DNA of 64,000 nt from Akebia trifoliata (taxonomy: Eukaryota; Streptophyta; Magnoliopsida; Ranunculales; Lardizabalaceae): NCBI GenBank assembly GCA_017979445.1, contig CM030707.1:17373086-17437085 (forward strand). The letters are read 5' to 3'. Positions 21,552 through 34,860 of this stretch are shown in pieces; within the stretch, counting starts at the first letter, position 1; each line of letters starts with the position of its first letter. The notes below the pieces were generated by a model, which was not told the origin of the DNA, made no database searches, and saw nothing but the letters and a program-made list of their open reading frames with translations. The position numbers and the translations under genes are program-made.

Positions 21552-24500
21552 TTACAGTTCTAGATGTAGACCTTCTCCATCAGAAGCAGAGCTTTTCAAA
21601 TTTGACGAATGTGAAGACGTGTGATCAGAATATCTTGATAGGATGAGTCGGGCAATATTTTCCGCTGCAACAGCGCTTGTCTCCATGGTACTAGCCGCAT
21701 TTTCAAAGGCGTTCACATAGTACAAATGATGCCCATCCAATAAAAACGGTGCAAACACCTCTGGAGCCTTGTAATGAGGGTATGCACCCCAATTTATCCG
21801 AGTAGCTTCCCACCACACGCTGCCAATGGAAACATGAATGACACTCAGCATCTAATAAATCTAGAGGTTAGCACAAATTTGGTTTAATGCGACATGTAGC
21901 AGATATAAGTGTGAGTGAATGTGAATGGGACTTGGAGTGGGTGGGGAGGGGGACAACCTACAGCAATAGGGGACTGAGTGAGACATGCTACCTAATTCAT
22001 CGGCTCGCTCTATTCGAATTTGGGTCCATGGTTTGTCACTCTAGAATGAACCCAGTTCGTAGGGGTAGATAGAGATGGTTCATTTCTTGGTTCACCTAGA
22101 ACGATTCACTAGCTTGGTTCGCTTTTGCATAAACATAATTCAAGTATACAAGTTACAAGAGGTTTGATCACATTTTTTTCATTCTGCTCACCAGCTACTA
22201 CGCGTGATCTATTTGTTTCTTGGTTACATGTTGGACGCTCGTTTGAGGGTATGAAGAGGGTGCTTTGGAGCATTACCCACTTCGCTATTGGTTGGTGCGT
22301 GTGGAAGGCCAGTAATGGTGGATATTTGAGGAGGACACGAGTACCCTGGGCCTTATTCTCAATGTATTAGGTGTCATTTTCTTGTGGTCAAAAGTGTATG
22401 ATGAGTTTCGTGTGGTGTTTTTTGTTGATTTTGTAGGGAGGTGGGACTGGGTTTGTAACATTATGAGAGAGTAGCGTATGTAATGTTCTCGCTTGATTGG
22501 CCATCTCGTCCGGTCTCGCTTTTCTCTTATTAATGAAATTGTATACTTATCAAAAAACAAAAGTTACACTAGAATTATATTATAATCCAAATTCTAAGTT
22601 AAATAGAAACAAATTAATATAATAATCCAAATTCTATATATGAATAATGATAAAAATATAATAAATTGATTTGGTTCACCGAACCAATTAAAAAATTGTT
22701 GGCATGCTTTGGTTCACTGAACTGGCCTACTTTGGTTCGCCGAACCCAATCAAAATTCGGAGGGTTCAGGGTTCGCTTGATTTTCCGAACCCAGTCTGAA
22801 CCATAGGGCAAACAGGCTCGGCTCAGGGTTCAGATTAGTGCCAACAAGTTGGGTAACATAGAGTGAGACATCTCCTAAGCATGGTTTTAAGAACCCAATT
22901 TTGGAAGATGATCAGGTGCCGCAAGGATGTAGAGCATAAAATGTTATGTACTTTAAAAATAAAAATAAAAAAGATACAATTTTGGCCATGCAAGAGGATC
23001 TGAATTTTTTATTGGAAAATCACTCAGATCCTACCAAACCCGTTTTGACTGGACCATGTCATAGATTCTTTCTTTTATAATGCAAACAAGCTCCTTCCAT
23101 TTATCTTTAAGCACAAAAGAATTCTCTGTCCTTAACCATACCAGTATAATGTGGTGGGGAATAATACCTGAAAATTTGATCAAGTAATGCTTCCTCCATC
23201 TTTACACGAGAGAATACTTTGTAAATCATATCCTTTTCACTGTATTTCTTGAGAAGGGAGATACTCGAGAATGGCAAGTTTGGTGCCTCAATCGTGCCCA
23301 CAAGTTCAGGTATTTCCAATAAAGATTTCATGGAAAAGTATTCCTTAAAAAAAAATCACAAATATCAACAGATGGAATAACTCAGCGAGAATTATAAGTA
23401 AACCAAAGAATATGAATGAATGATAGAATACTCACGGGATTTAATACTCCCCTAACAAAGGTCGCATGTGTATGCTGTAAATTTCTTTTAGGAATAGAGA
23501 TTGGAGGAGAAAATCGGATATTTAACTCATCGAGTGGTGTAGCAACTACCGCGACTTCACAGCTATAACTATTTCCTTTAGTGGAGTTAAGCTCGTAATA
23601 GCCTCCAAGATAGGAAATAGATTCGATTTCTTCGTGAAGATGTAATGTGACATCTGAACGATTTATGAGTCCGGCAGCAATCTGCCAGTTTCCTCCTTCA
23701 ACTGACCATAATCCTCCGCCAGAGCCTGCCAAGGAAACTGCCCCTGCTAAGCCACTAATGCTGACACTTTGGCCGTAGTTGATTCTCGTGATTACCTAGA
23801 CAAATGGAAGCCCATAGGTGAAGTGAGTTCTTTAGAATTGGCATTATGTGGGATGTGTAAACAGCAGTTAACATTCTCACAACATATGCAACATAACTTG
23901 ATCATCACACATGGACACACGGTTAGGGAATTGTTTAACGAGAGATTCTATTGCCACACCAACTTTTGCTAATGCCACCCCAATTCATATGGAAATCACC
24001 AAAGCATTACCACACATCTTGGGGTGGGGTTAGCAAAAGTTGGTGCAGCAATAGAAGCTCTCTTGTTTAGCATTCTTTCTATTCAGTAGATAGAATGTAT
24101 CTGCTAGACCAAAGTGAATTCGGATCAAGTAGTACTTTTAAAGTTAAATTTCACTTAAAAATAGAAAACTACGACAACTTAGCTTCCAAATAGCCATTAT
24201 TTGGCTCTTTAGTCTCATGCAGAATATGAACCCCCACTAAAGTCACCAATAACATTCATGAGAGAATCAAATCTTGGGCGGTGCAATGAATTACATTTAC
24301 AGAAGAATCCTATATCATCAAAGTGATGGAGAAATAACTGCACAAAATTCAAAGAATCCGCCTTCAGCTGGTTCCTGATATAAAATCGAGCTTAAACCGA
24401 TTGATGCCTACTGTTTTGATAGATCCATGTCCCACTAAACAATTTTGTCCTCTAAAAATCTATACTACATGACAGTTTGAATGTTAGTGTCACCTACACA

Positions 24501-27500
24501 TAAAAAAGTACTCTCACAATTTACAAACTGGTCTCTGAGAAGTCATGAATTGATGATTTGGTATGAATATAGTTAAGATTTTTTTCCGAATAAATAACTG
24601 AAATCTTATTAAAAAAGAGAACGAATACATAGGGGAAGAGATTTTCTAAGATGATACGGTAATAACAGCAAAATGGAAAGAAAACTAGTAAAAACTTTTG
24701 CATTACGACAACAGAACTCCATCCTGAGAACTGATTAATCCCTGATCAAACAACTGATAACCTCGCAAATTCATGAATTTCACGGCTCTGGTCTTCAAAA
24801 AATTTGATGAGCTTTTTTTTTTTTTGTTAAGTAAAAAAATTTGAGGATTCTGCTACTTCCAAATGCCCAACATAAAGCGAATGGTAAACTTTCTCACGTT
24901 ACTGCCCAAAAAGCACTCGATCAAGAAGCAAACAAAATTCCATCGCATCCTTGGGAGGTATCCAAAAACAACCAGAAAAGGCATCAAGAAACTCCAAACC
25001 ATCAAACAAACTTTCAATGGAAAAATAGATTTACATCCTCCTCACTTTTCTTTGCACGTAATTAATCTATTATGAATCATAACTCTCCAATGATTAAGAA
25101 AGTCCACAATCAAATTCTTGACTAGCACCATGGTTCAAATTTTTGTTTAGTTTGGGGATGTTTTGTTGGAACTTACCAATTCGGAATGTTTCTGATTGTC
25201 TGGGAATGTCTCAGAATGTTTTGGTCGAGATCCTCTCAATTGGTTAGGACAGGTTCAAAACTTATGTCATTGGTACCGACACCCACACACCTTACCAACT
25301 TAGTGAGTGGTGGATAAGTCTAGAAGCATGTTGGCATACACGTCAAGTACAGTGTGGGTGAGGTGGCTTTGGCTTCAACCTAACATAAGATAATGGATGT
25401 TCGGTCACTGTCGCAGCAACGAGAGACAGCGAAAGATATACGGGAGAGAAAATGAGGATGGCTCAAGGGAGATCTCAACCCCCGGGGCATTCTATACACA
25501 ATAGTATGGAATAGAAAAAGATGACGATGATCCCAACTGACGTGGTTAGCCTCATTGGCATTGGCGTGTGCCACGACTCATGTAGATGAGCATAGCAGCC
25601 TTGTTACATGGATCTGATGCTTATTGGCTCTTACTCTATAAGAACCTCTTTTGGGCTCCCTTGCCAACAATGGTGGCTTCGTCCCTTGGGGGAAGAGATA
25701 ATCATTAACCTAACATATCTGCCTAATCTGTACAACCGACACACCACCACCCAATAAGCAACAAGCAATAAAAGAACAAAAAGGGAAAAAATTAATTAAT
25801 TAATCCAGGTTAGTCAATGTTCCAATCTTTCATCTATCACATCTCAACATTGAGGTGACCAGAACGGTTTTCTCCCTAGAAAAATGGACCTCAACCAATC
25901 TATCTAACCCCATCCATAAAGCAAATCCATATTGCGTAACATCGAGAGGGGAACACACATGATACCTCAACCTACCCAGCATTCTCTGTGGCACATAATG
26001 TGCTCTATTTGGTATGATGTACATGTCGTGACACATGGTGACATGGAAGCATAACAAGGCATGCATGTAAGGTTAACTAGTCATACATGGAATCATCATA
26101 TTGTGCTACATAGCTTGACCCGATAGACCTACATAGCAATCTACATAGTGCATTGGGGACTTGACTAGATGTACATGTGGCATTTCATGCAACGTGACAC
26201 AGACTCCAAAATGGGCCATCCCCATTTATCCCTCGCACGGTGGGAAAATAAGTTTAGTTTCCTCAGTGTGCACTCAATACCGCAACTCAAAGGCAATTTA
26301 GGCACAGTTGACCTAGTAAGTTAAGATCAATGAGACTAAATCATAGGATATTGGAAATGACTGAAAAGACAACTTGTAAATTCCAGATTAATGAAGTCAA
26401 GTGTGAACGTGCATGATACATGAGCACATGTGAATGGGTAGGGTAAAATATAGGTGACTGATAGGTTCAATTGTGTGTGGCCAACAGAAACAAATGCAGG
26501 GAAACAATTAGGAAAATGGATTATGGCATACTTATTTACAAAACAATGGAATATAAAGTTAAGAATCTGTAAAGTCAGTAATACAGACCAAAGGGGAATG
26601 CCTACTTCCTTAGAGCCCTCATCTCCAGTTCAGTCTACAAACATTTTTATCACTACATTAGTCTATACATGAAAAAAATTATTTTGGACTTAAACCTATA
26701 TTGTTTGTCGAATTAACTGCATTTTTCATATAGTTGCCAATATTTCCAATCTTTGCGTGCATGGGAAAGGTAATTGTCAAAAGGCTCCTAAGAATCATCA
26801 ATTTCTAATTGAGCCGAATGTCTCCCTGCAGTCTATTTTATAACATTGTATAAAAATATCACAAGCCTTACTTTCAATTTCAATAATGTATCATCCCATA
26901 TTCAATGTTCTTTCTGAGCTTGTAAAATAAACTGTAATATACGTTGAACCTCAAATACCTTGATCCTCCATTTAACACTAGGATCTTAGCATCATATTCA
27001 TGACTTAACACCAATCCTACTAAAAAATAGAATCTGAGACCCACAATCACAGATCCTAGGGAACCCAAAAGATAGCTAAACAAAAAATACAACTTAAATT
27101 GGACTGAGATTTTTTGCTCACAGAATTTTTCGTCACAGTGCTCACAGACTCTCCAGTCCGTGCCACATCAACCCTAACAAGGGTAGTTTTGTAAATTGGG
27201 GATGTCATTCAATACATGTGGACTCATGTGATTGGTGGGTACCGGATTCTGTGCTCACTGTGAACAAAAAAAATAATCAATCAGACTCAATAGCAGCAGA
27301 CAAATTCTTATTTCCCATATTGTTTTAAAAGGCAGGCGTGTGAGCCATGCATGGGGATATCACAATGCACGAGGCTGAGCCTCCTCACGGCCCTCCCAGT
27401 TTTTAATAAAACTATTATGAAAAAACAAAAAAAGAGAGACATAGGAATAGCATCTGGCAATAAATTATTTTTTTAGGCCAATGCTAGCACATCTCAACGC

Positions 27501-28695
27501 ATCTTTTTTTTCCACCTTGCCTTGCAGTTTTGTCCAGTTCACCATTTTAAACACTTGTCCCAAATAAATCTTCATTACTTTAAACCCAATTCACTAATTT
27601 CAGTTTCGGGTTATTAAAACAAACGCAAATCTTAAGCCCTATCAGCTAGACCGATTTCTATGTCATATTCACGGAAATAAATCAAATAGTCATAAATCTA
27701 AATGTGATTTTCATGCCATTTACTACGAAATTATTTGGCTCCGTAAGATGGAACATGTTTTGGCCAACAATCAAGGCAGGCATGATAAGTTTGAATCCTG
27801 CAATTTCCATACTATGTGCCTCTTTTTCTTGTTTGAGATTTTCCGCCATTTCTACAAAGCATAAATCATTTAAACGTCTTCAAATTTAATTACCACGGAT
27901 AAAACATTCATACCAAGCAATAAGCAACAATCTACACTATAAAAAACTTAATTTAGAAATTCAAATTCAACAACAAAAACAAAATCCAAGACAAAAAGAT
28001 AGAATTTTTACAGTAATAAGCTCCGATATCAGTGTGGGCGATATCCCCACATCAACCAATTCCTCGAGCAAAGTCCGCTTAGTAAGTGGATACAAACCTG
28101 CCCACTTCAGCATCTCCTCTACTGATTCGAAAACAGGTCGAGAATCCAAACCCATATAATACTTCAAGAAACAATCCACCGCATTGTCCACAAACCTTTC
28201 CATTCTGAAAAGTGAGAACCCGTATCGAAAAAATAAACGAACCAAATTGTAAAAAGAGACCAACTTCTGGTGCAGAGGATAATTTGATTTGGAGGGAAGG
28301 GTTTTAAATATAAATTTGTTTCCATCCCAAATTCCCAAAGAGAAATACGAAGATGAAGATGGGGTTTTGGTGCTTAGGTTAAGAAATTGAGTGAAGTTTA
28401 AGGCGTGTAGGTTCTTGGGGTGGAGTATCGATGCGCCAGCTTCGAAGGTGTCTTCAGCGATTGAAATCGTGGCCATTCGACCTCCAACAATTTTGTTTCG
28501 TTCGAAGATTCGGATTTCTCCTACAGAAGTAGAGGAGTATTGGCGTAGGAAATGAGCGAGAGATGAACCAGCGATGCCACTACCAATGATACAAACGTTG
28601 GTTATAGAAGAAGAAGAAGATGGAGCAGGGTAGAATATTAGGAGTAGGGTTAGAGAGAAAACCATAGTTGACGAGACTTGCGCCATTAACGTCAC
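21552..28695 (-). CDS. FCLY: Farnesylcysteine lyase (prenylcysteine oxidase family)
   Basis: Four phase-consistent exons on the minus strand: 28695-28012, 23795-23436, 23343-23168 and 21819-21552 (stop). The protein is 495 aa, about the length of Arabidopsis FCLY. The family uses FAD and O2 to cleave the thioether of farnesylcysteine, yielding farnesal, cysteine and H2O2; in plants this salvage step influences abscisic-acid signalling. A hydrophobic N-terminal signal segment (about residues 8-23) precedes the dinucleotide-binding motif VCIIGSGIAGSSLAHFLR (about 34-51). IRIFERNKIVGGRM and FEAGASILHP follow. The conserved ELIT|VITRINYGQSVSISGLAGAVSLAGSGGGLW joins exons 1 and 2 exactly, and the C-terminus holds INWGAYPHYKAPEVFAPFLLDG and AAENIARLI. 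ATG 28695 is the first in frame; ATG 28686 (MAQVSS) is an equally plausible start. Intron 1 is 4.2 kb and intron 3 is 1.35 kb, both carrying transposon insertions. A weak TATA-like CATATAAGC lies about 115 bp upstream. Confidence 0.94.
22158..22560 (+). mobile_element. 5'-truncated LINE 3' end, 403 bp, in FCLY intron 3
   Basis: Flanked by AAGTTACA at 22150-22157 and 22561-22568. The translation has GMKRVLWSITHFAIGWCVWKASNG, matching the last part of plant LINE ORF2 and the related relic at 58690 ([24 protein letters not shown]). It ends in an A-rich tail. It is antisense to FCLY and sits within a GGTTCGG-rich repeat (about 22060-22860), so it is a nested insertion. Confidence 0.8.
23940..24062. 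mobile_element. Mutator-type MITE, 123 bp, with 9-bp target duplication, in FCLY intron 1
   Basis: Nearly the whole element is a pair of about 45-bp inverted repeats beginning GAGAGATTCTATTGCC at left and the complement of GCAATAGAAGCTCTC at right. Flanks TTGTTTAAC (23931-23939) and TTGTTTAGC (24063-24071) agree at 8 of 9 positions. Long inverted repeats plus a 9-bp duplication fit Mutator-like MITEs. It lies about 145 bp upstream of FCLY exon 2. Confidence 0.85.
27110..27275. repeat. Possible small MITE in FCLY intron 1
   Basis: The left end TTTTTTGCTCACAG and the right end CTGTGAACAAAAAA form an inverted pair, with further GTGCTCAC words inside. Target duplication not convincing. Confidence 0.4.
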
Positions 28696-29103
28696 TTTGT
28701 TATTCTTCTTTCTGTGTTTGAAGAACCAGAACCGAAGTTGACCAAATTGAATCCTGCAGAGTGCTTTTTCTTCTTTTGGAGCTTGGGTGGGAATAGTAAA
28801 AGCTTATATGCATAAATAAAAATTTCTTATTTGTAGATTGAGGATAGCTGACCAAAGTTATTGAATCAGTTTTTGGGTTTGCTTTGTGGTTCATGATGAA
28901 CCCGGTTTGACCGGTCAATTTGAGTCGATGGGATGTGTCGTATAGAATTCTTTAAACTGGTGAAAATGATAAAACCCGTTCTCGAGATACACTATTTATG
29001 GGATATAAATCTCAAGACGAAAATAATTGACTCATCGTTGTGTTTTATTATATAGATGTTATACAAGAAACCAATTTGTTATTAAATATGCTTTGAATTG
29101 ATC

Positions 29104-29265
29104 TTTTCTTCTTCTTCTTTTTTATTTTAGTGATGTGCCAACTACCCTGCACGAGATAGCAATTAAATATAGACACTTTCATGTGAAGGGACATATAGAG
29201 ATTCGAAGATGTAACTTGAAGAGCACACCCAGTCTCCCTTGCCATCACAGCTAACCCCTGGTGGT
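29104..29265 (-). mobile_element. tRNA-derived SINE, minus orientation, with 19-bp imperfect target duplication
   Basis: Read on the minus strand, it has an A-box-like TTAGCTGTGATGGCA near its start and a B-box-like TTCGAATCTC about 50 nt later. It ends in an A/G-rich tail (AAAATAAAAAAGAAGAAG). The flanks AATATGCTTTGAATTGATC (29085-29103) and AATATGCTTTAGATTGATC (29266-29284) match at 17 of 19 positions. It is a different family from the SINE at 4060. Confidence 0.8.
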
Positions 29266-30024
29266 AATATGCTTTAGATTGATCAGATAATGTTCAAATT
29301 CACCATACTCTAGAATAAACTTATATTTTAATTTCATGATTTACATTAATGGATTGTATTTAAATTGTTTACAATCTAATGTAGATTGATCAAATAACAA
29401 TGAGCGACTTTACCTAATCACAAAGTGAATTTAAACTATATGTACTTTGTGCAGATTTTTCATTTAAAAGTTCATTTTAATTTTATTACGTGATAATAAT
29501 AAATTGGATCCATTTCAGTAACAATAAAAATCACATTGAGGATGACTCAATTCACATTGGGTATTCTAAAATGTTATCTACAATGGAATAGTAATGTGTT
29601 GAGAGGTTTTGACTACATTTATGGATTTATTATCTAAACATAGTAATATTTAAATGAAATGTTTAGAGAATTCAATAAAGTTAAAAATCATATATCATCT
29701 TAGAAGTATAATGATTTTTTTTTTTTTTTGCTTATTATTTTTTATTTAAGAAAAAAGTAAAATAAATGTTTTGTAATAACATCTCTCTCCACCTCTACGC
29801 ACTCATTTGTTTCCCATATTATCCTCACATCTTTTTATCCGCACAACTAACATCCACACATCTCATCTATGTCTAATCTATACACTCTTTGTTACTATCC
29901 CTTACATGTCATAGTGTGAGTTAAAGTTCTCTTAATCTCCTTTTCATTTAATTTTTGTGATGTGGCATGAGATGTTTATTTCATAATGTGATGCATATAT
30001 ATCTATTATATATATATATATATA

Positions 30025-30200
30025 GGGTGGTGTTCGAAGACCCTAAGGAGAGAAAAACATTTTTTTCAATATATGGGTTAGAGGGTTCAAAAAATAGTGA
30101 TTTTTTGTGAGGATGATTATGAAACTTCCAACTTCATCAAAAGTGGTTTATACAAATCAGACAGTCCACGCTTCTTCAACTTGTAAATTAGGGTTAGAAT
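30025..30200. mobile_element. Hairpin-element family member beside a (TA)n run
   Basis: It begins GGGTGGTGTTCGAAGACCCT directly after a TA microsatellite. It shares CAATATATGGGTTAGA, TTTTTTGTGAGGATGAT and CATCAAAAGTGGTTTATA with the copies at 37041-37680 and 60130-60690. The right end is unclear. Confidence 0.6.
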
Positions 30201-31934
30201 TTTTGGAATGAGCTAATTTTTATCAAGTTCGAAAAATAATATTTTTTTAATATGAATATTTTCATGAAATCTAAAAGGTTGTGTTGTTGGATTTGTCAAT
30301 ATGGGCCCAATGACCTTTTTAAGATCTTAAATCTAAAAAAATAAATATGTGAGCAACGGGCAAGAGAGATAAACTTTTTTTATTATTAATACTATTCGCC
30401 ACATGTCAGAGTCAACATGTAATAAGGTGTGCACCAAAAACAAAATTTATCTTTTTTAAAACTAAAAATTGGAACTTACCAAAATTTGAATTTTTTTTTC
30501 AAATTCGGTACTTCAATGACCGATTTGGGTTCGATTTGATAATGGCAAACAATGTATTACTTTTTTTGTAATAATTTTTTTGTAGGTTTTTTTTTTTAAT
30601 AATTTCTCTTTTTTCTTATAACTTCTTTACCATTTATTTTATCCAACAAACACATATTTTGACATAATCTTGCTAATGTCATACACCATTATCGCAATAA
30701 TATATTTTTGTTCTTTAACTAAATAACTAAATTTTAAATTTACTCATCAAAATTTTGTTATAGTTTATTTTTAATATAAAACATGTACACCATGTTTATA
30801 TATTTTTTGAATTTTTTATGACTCTGTAATAGAATGATTTGATAGAGAGCATTAAAACATACATTTGGATTGAATATCAATTATTTATACTTTTAAATAT
30901 AAAAAAATAATTTTAAATTACAAATAACTAACTACCTCTTTAATGCACATTATATATATTATGCTACAATAAATAAGTTAAAATTGTTTATTATGATCTA
31001 AGGCCTAATAATAACCTTAGCCACATTTTTTATATTAGCGAGGGTTTTTTTAAGTTAATAAATAATTGTCTATTTTCTTTTATTAAAAAGAATGTGTTGA
31101 AATCATCTATAATGATTTTGATCATATTTTCATTTATTATTATTAATAAAATACTTTAATTGAATAATGTAAGAGCATTAGAACTCTTCATATATTTTAT
31201 TTTTTGGAGTTTTACACAATTAAATAAAAGTTTTGATCAAATTATGTAATAAGTTTAACAAAAAAAAGAAAAAAAAATAGAACACATCATAACATTATCA
31301 ACAACCGTAAAATATCACACATTTTAGTAGTCAAAATAAATAGATAAATATTATGATCAAATATTGAAATTGGTAATTTTCTCAATTTTTTTGTAGAGAA
31401 TGAGACATGTTAAGTAAATCACTTGATCTTTCGTATCAATGAGATAATTCTTTGTGTGTTTGTAAAAATATTACAAATGTTTAAGGATAAATTAAATATT
31501 TTTTTCAATAACAATAAAAGTCAATTGACTTTCTATTTTCTTTAAAGGCATCACAAACTTCGAATAATTTGAATGTTAACACTTTGAACAGTTAAGAAAA
31601 TTTAAATTCGACCAACATCTTAGTATCTAATAACATATTATACTTTTGTTAATAAAGGTATAAGTAGCGATCTCGTCAAGTTTTTATTTCAAATTAAACT
31701 CAATTATGAAATAGTTTCATATTTATTGCATTAAACTTCACCCTGCAAGGTATGAATTTCATTCAATAATAGATGATCAAATTTATGTGTAGTGACACAT
31801 TCAGAAGTAACCCATTGATATGATAGATGAATGGTGTTACTCTTTATATCATAAGAAGATTGTATTGGGAATTACTTTTTTCACTTATGTAACCTTTGAT
31901 TTAAAAATAAGCATATAGTATTAATTTATGATAT

Positions 31935-31990
31935 TAACAAGAGATGAGCCAATGATGTCATTTCCAACGATGCATACATTAGATATGAAA
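31935..31990 (-). pseudogene. Scrap of an FCLY-like pseudogene (FAD-motif region)
   Basis: Minus-strand translation gives ISNVCIVGNDIIGSSL, aligned without gaps to ITNVCIIGSGIAGSSL of FCLY about 3.4 kb away. Nucleotide agreement over 48 bp is about 70-75 percent by eye. The glycine motif is broken (GSG to GND), and no further exon sequence continues on the C-terminal side. The likely origin is a decayed duplicate of FCLY exon 1. Confidence 0.55.
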
Positions 31991-32019
31991 GATGAGATGT
32001 GATAGAAGATTTATAATAA

Positions 32020-33060
32020 AGTTATAAAAATTATATAATTGATTACATTAAGTTTTATATGAATTTTAATTGATTTAGATTTGAAGTTTTCTTTATTCTA
32101 TTGATTTTTTTATGATTTTATATAGTTAATAAATATTAAAATTCAATATTAGTGTTATTTTCATTAGTTTATAATCGTTGAATACTTCAGTTATTTTTTC
32201 ATTATTATTTGACTCATTAAACTGACTTATGTTATTCTATCTGAAATATTAAGTTGTAGTATTATTAACAACAACATGACGATACAATTTTAATTGATTT
32301 AATTTTTATATCTCTTTTTAATTCTATATAATTTTTTTAAAATTAAAATTTATATGATCGATCTCACTAAATTTTATATGAATTTTAATTGATTTTGATG
32401 TTATGTTTTCCCAGTTTTATTGGACTATTTATAATTTTATATGATTAATATGTATTAAAATTTAATATTATTGTTCTTTTAATTAATTTTTAATTATTAA
32501 ATCTTAGACTTATTTTTTTATTATTATTTTACTTTTTAAATTGACTTATGTTATTTTATCTAAAATACTAAGTTGTAGAGTTGCTAGCTACAAAATTACT
32601 ATTAAATCTTAATTGATTTAGATTTGATATTTTCTTTTCATTTTTTAAACTATTTGTATTTTTTATTTATTTAAATTAAAATTTGTAAGATCGATTACAT
32701 TCAATTTTGTATGAATTTTAATTGATTTGAGTTAATATCTTTCAAATTTTTTTAACTCTTTATGATTTGATATGATTAATATCATTGTTTTTTCAATAAT
32801 TTATAATTGTTGAATTCTTTACTTATTTTTTATTATTTATTCATTTTACTTAAATTTGTTTATATTATTCTATCAAAATATTAAGTTGCTAGTTACAATA
32901 TGACTATGAAATTTTAATTGATTATAGTTTGATATTTCTCCATTTTTTTGTTAAATTATGTATGATTTTATATGATTTATTTGAATTGAATTTTACATAA
33001 TTGATTACATTTTATATGAATTTTAATTTATTTGGGTTTAATATTTTTGTCATTTTCTTA
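32020..33060. repeat. AT-rich diverged tandem repeat, about 3 units of 305-333 bp
   Basis: The anchor word TTTTATATGAATTTTAATTG recurs (with small changes) at about 32053, 32372, 32705 and 33010. Between anchors the same blocks return in the same order: a TATGATTTTATATG-like block, a TAATTGTTGAAT-like block, GACTTATGTTATTCTATC and AAATATTAAGTTG. The units are well diverged, so the array is old. Confidence 0.8.
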
Positions 33061-34860
33061 AATTCTTATAAGCACTGAGTATAACAAGAATTGTTCTCAT
33101 TTTCTTAGAGTTATACTAATATGATTACTTTCTTTTTTAAAAATAAATTTTTTACTGACATAATAGTGATAAAAATCTTTATAAAAAAAATACATTATAC
33201 ATAGACAAGATTCTTTGAAGTTAATGTTGGAGTTATTGTAAGCATTATACAACATCATGGAGAGGTGGGAAAAATTAATATTTCATTGATTTAATAATTT
33301 TCAATAAACGATTATTTTATTCGTATTTTTTAATAATATTTATAAAATAGATGTATGAATACTTGAAATACGAGTTATATTTTTTAAGGATTTTTAATCA
33401 TTTTAAAAGCTCGTATAAACAAGTACACATATGATCAATGCACGTGACTGTCTTATACTTTATGCTCAATTTTGACGTTTTTCATATAGAATAATTGATG
33501 TATCTGATTGAATCAAGTCTTAATGCTCTAATCACATAACTTACAATTATTCAAATTAAGAATTCATTGAAACTTAGGTTATAACTTACAATTTATATTT
33601 ATGTGAGTTTATTTTTTAAAATAAATGTGTATTGTTAAAGGACATGTTGTTTAGTGTATACTCAGTTGGAGAAACCAGTAATAATACTGCAGACGTTGAT
33701 AAATTGTATTAGGAAATTACAACAAAAAATTAAGGAATGATATGGTAGATAACTTTTTTGTTTCTAATTTTGATTAATTTTTATTTTTTAATATGCTCGA
33801 ATGATGTAGATTTATCTTGTTGATTTTATTAAATATACCAATAAATGATTTTTTTTTTTTTTTGTAAATCTTTTCGATTAGTTTAATTTTTATAGTATTG
33901 ATCGTAAAACTATCCATCTTTCATTTCCCTTCATGATACTTTTATTGTGATATTATTAATATTATATAAATTCATGGAATTCAAGGTTATTATTGAAAAT
34001 GAAATGGTAAACTTAATAAAAAAACTTGAAACTTTTTTAAATTTCATCTTGTGAAAATCTCATTAAATTTATTCAGAAATTTATATTTTTTAGTTACACT
34101 TTTTGATTTCGTCTAAAATGGAGGAATTTACGGTGATGAGTAAAAATTGAAGGATATGTTCCATCTGGTATAAGATCATTTTCCTAAATGTTAAAAGTGA
34201 TTGAATGAATCTGTTTTCAATTCATTTTTGTCTCAAATCCTAAATGATTTAAACGAATACATTATCAAATTCATGTGTTGTGACTATCAGATCTTACCTG
34301 TTTAATTTATATGGGATTGGGATCCTAATGAATTAGAGTCAACTTTGTAGTCTGAAAAATTATACACAATCTAATTATTTTTATCTCGATCAATACTAAA
34401 TAATTTTAAAAAAAGTAATTTTTCAAATTTTGTAAAACATGATTCAATCAGATAATTTAAAGTATTATCGAACAATGACGATAATTTATATAATAAAATA
34501 TATTATGCATTAGACAATGTATCATAGACATATGTAATATTTACGTGTCACAAATATAAATTCATATGAAAAATGAAGAGTTTGTAATCAGTAGGCATAT
34601 TTTTGATATTTTACTTGCAATAATGATAATTTAAAACAAAAAAATGCAGAAATGTTAGAATCCAATTTGTTGTTGTTTTTTATGTATTTGAACTAGAGAA
34701 TCAATGTGATATTCAATTTCTTATGCACATTGCTTATTTGTTCCCTACTTTGACGTTATTATAAATCAAAAACTTTATTTATTTATTAAAAATGAATTAA
34801 TATCCTTCATTATAAAACTGACAGTGTTGTTGCATTCAAGAATTTTACATGATAAACTAT

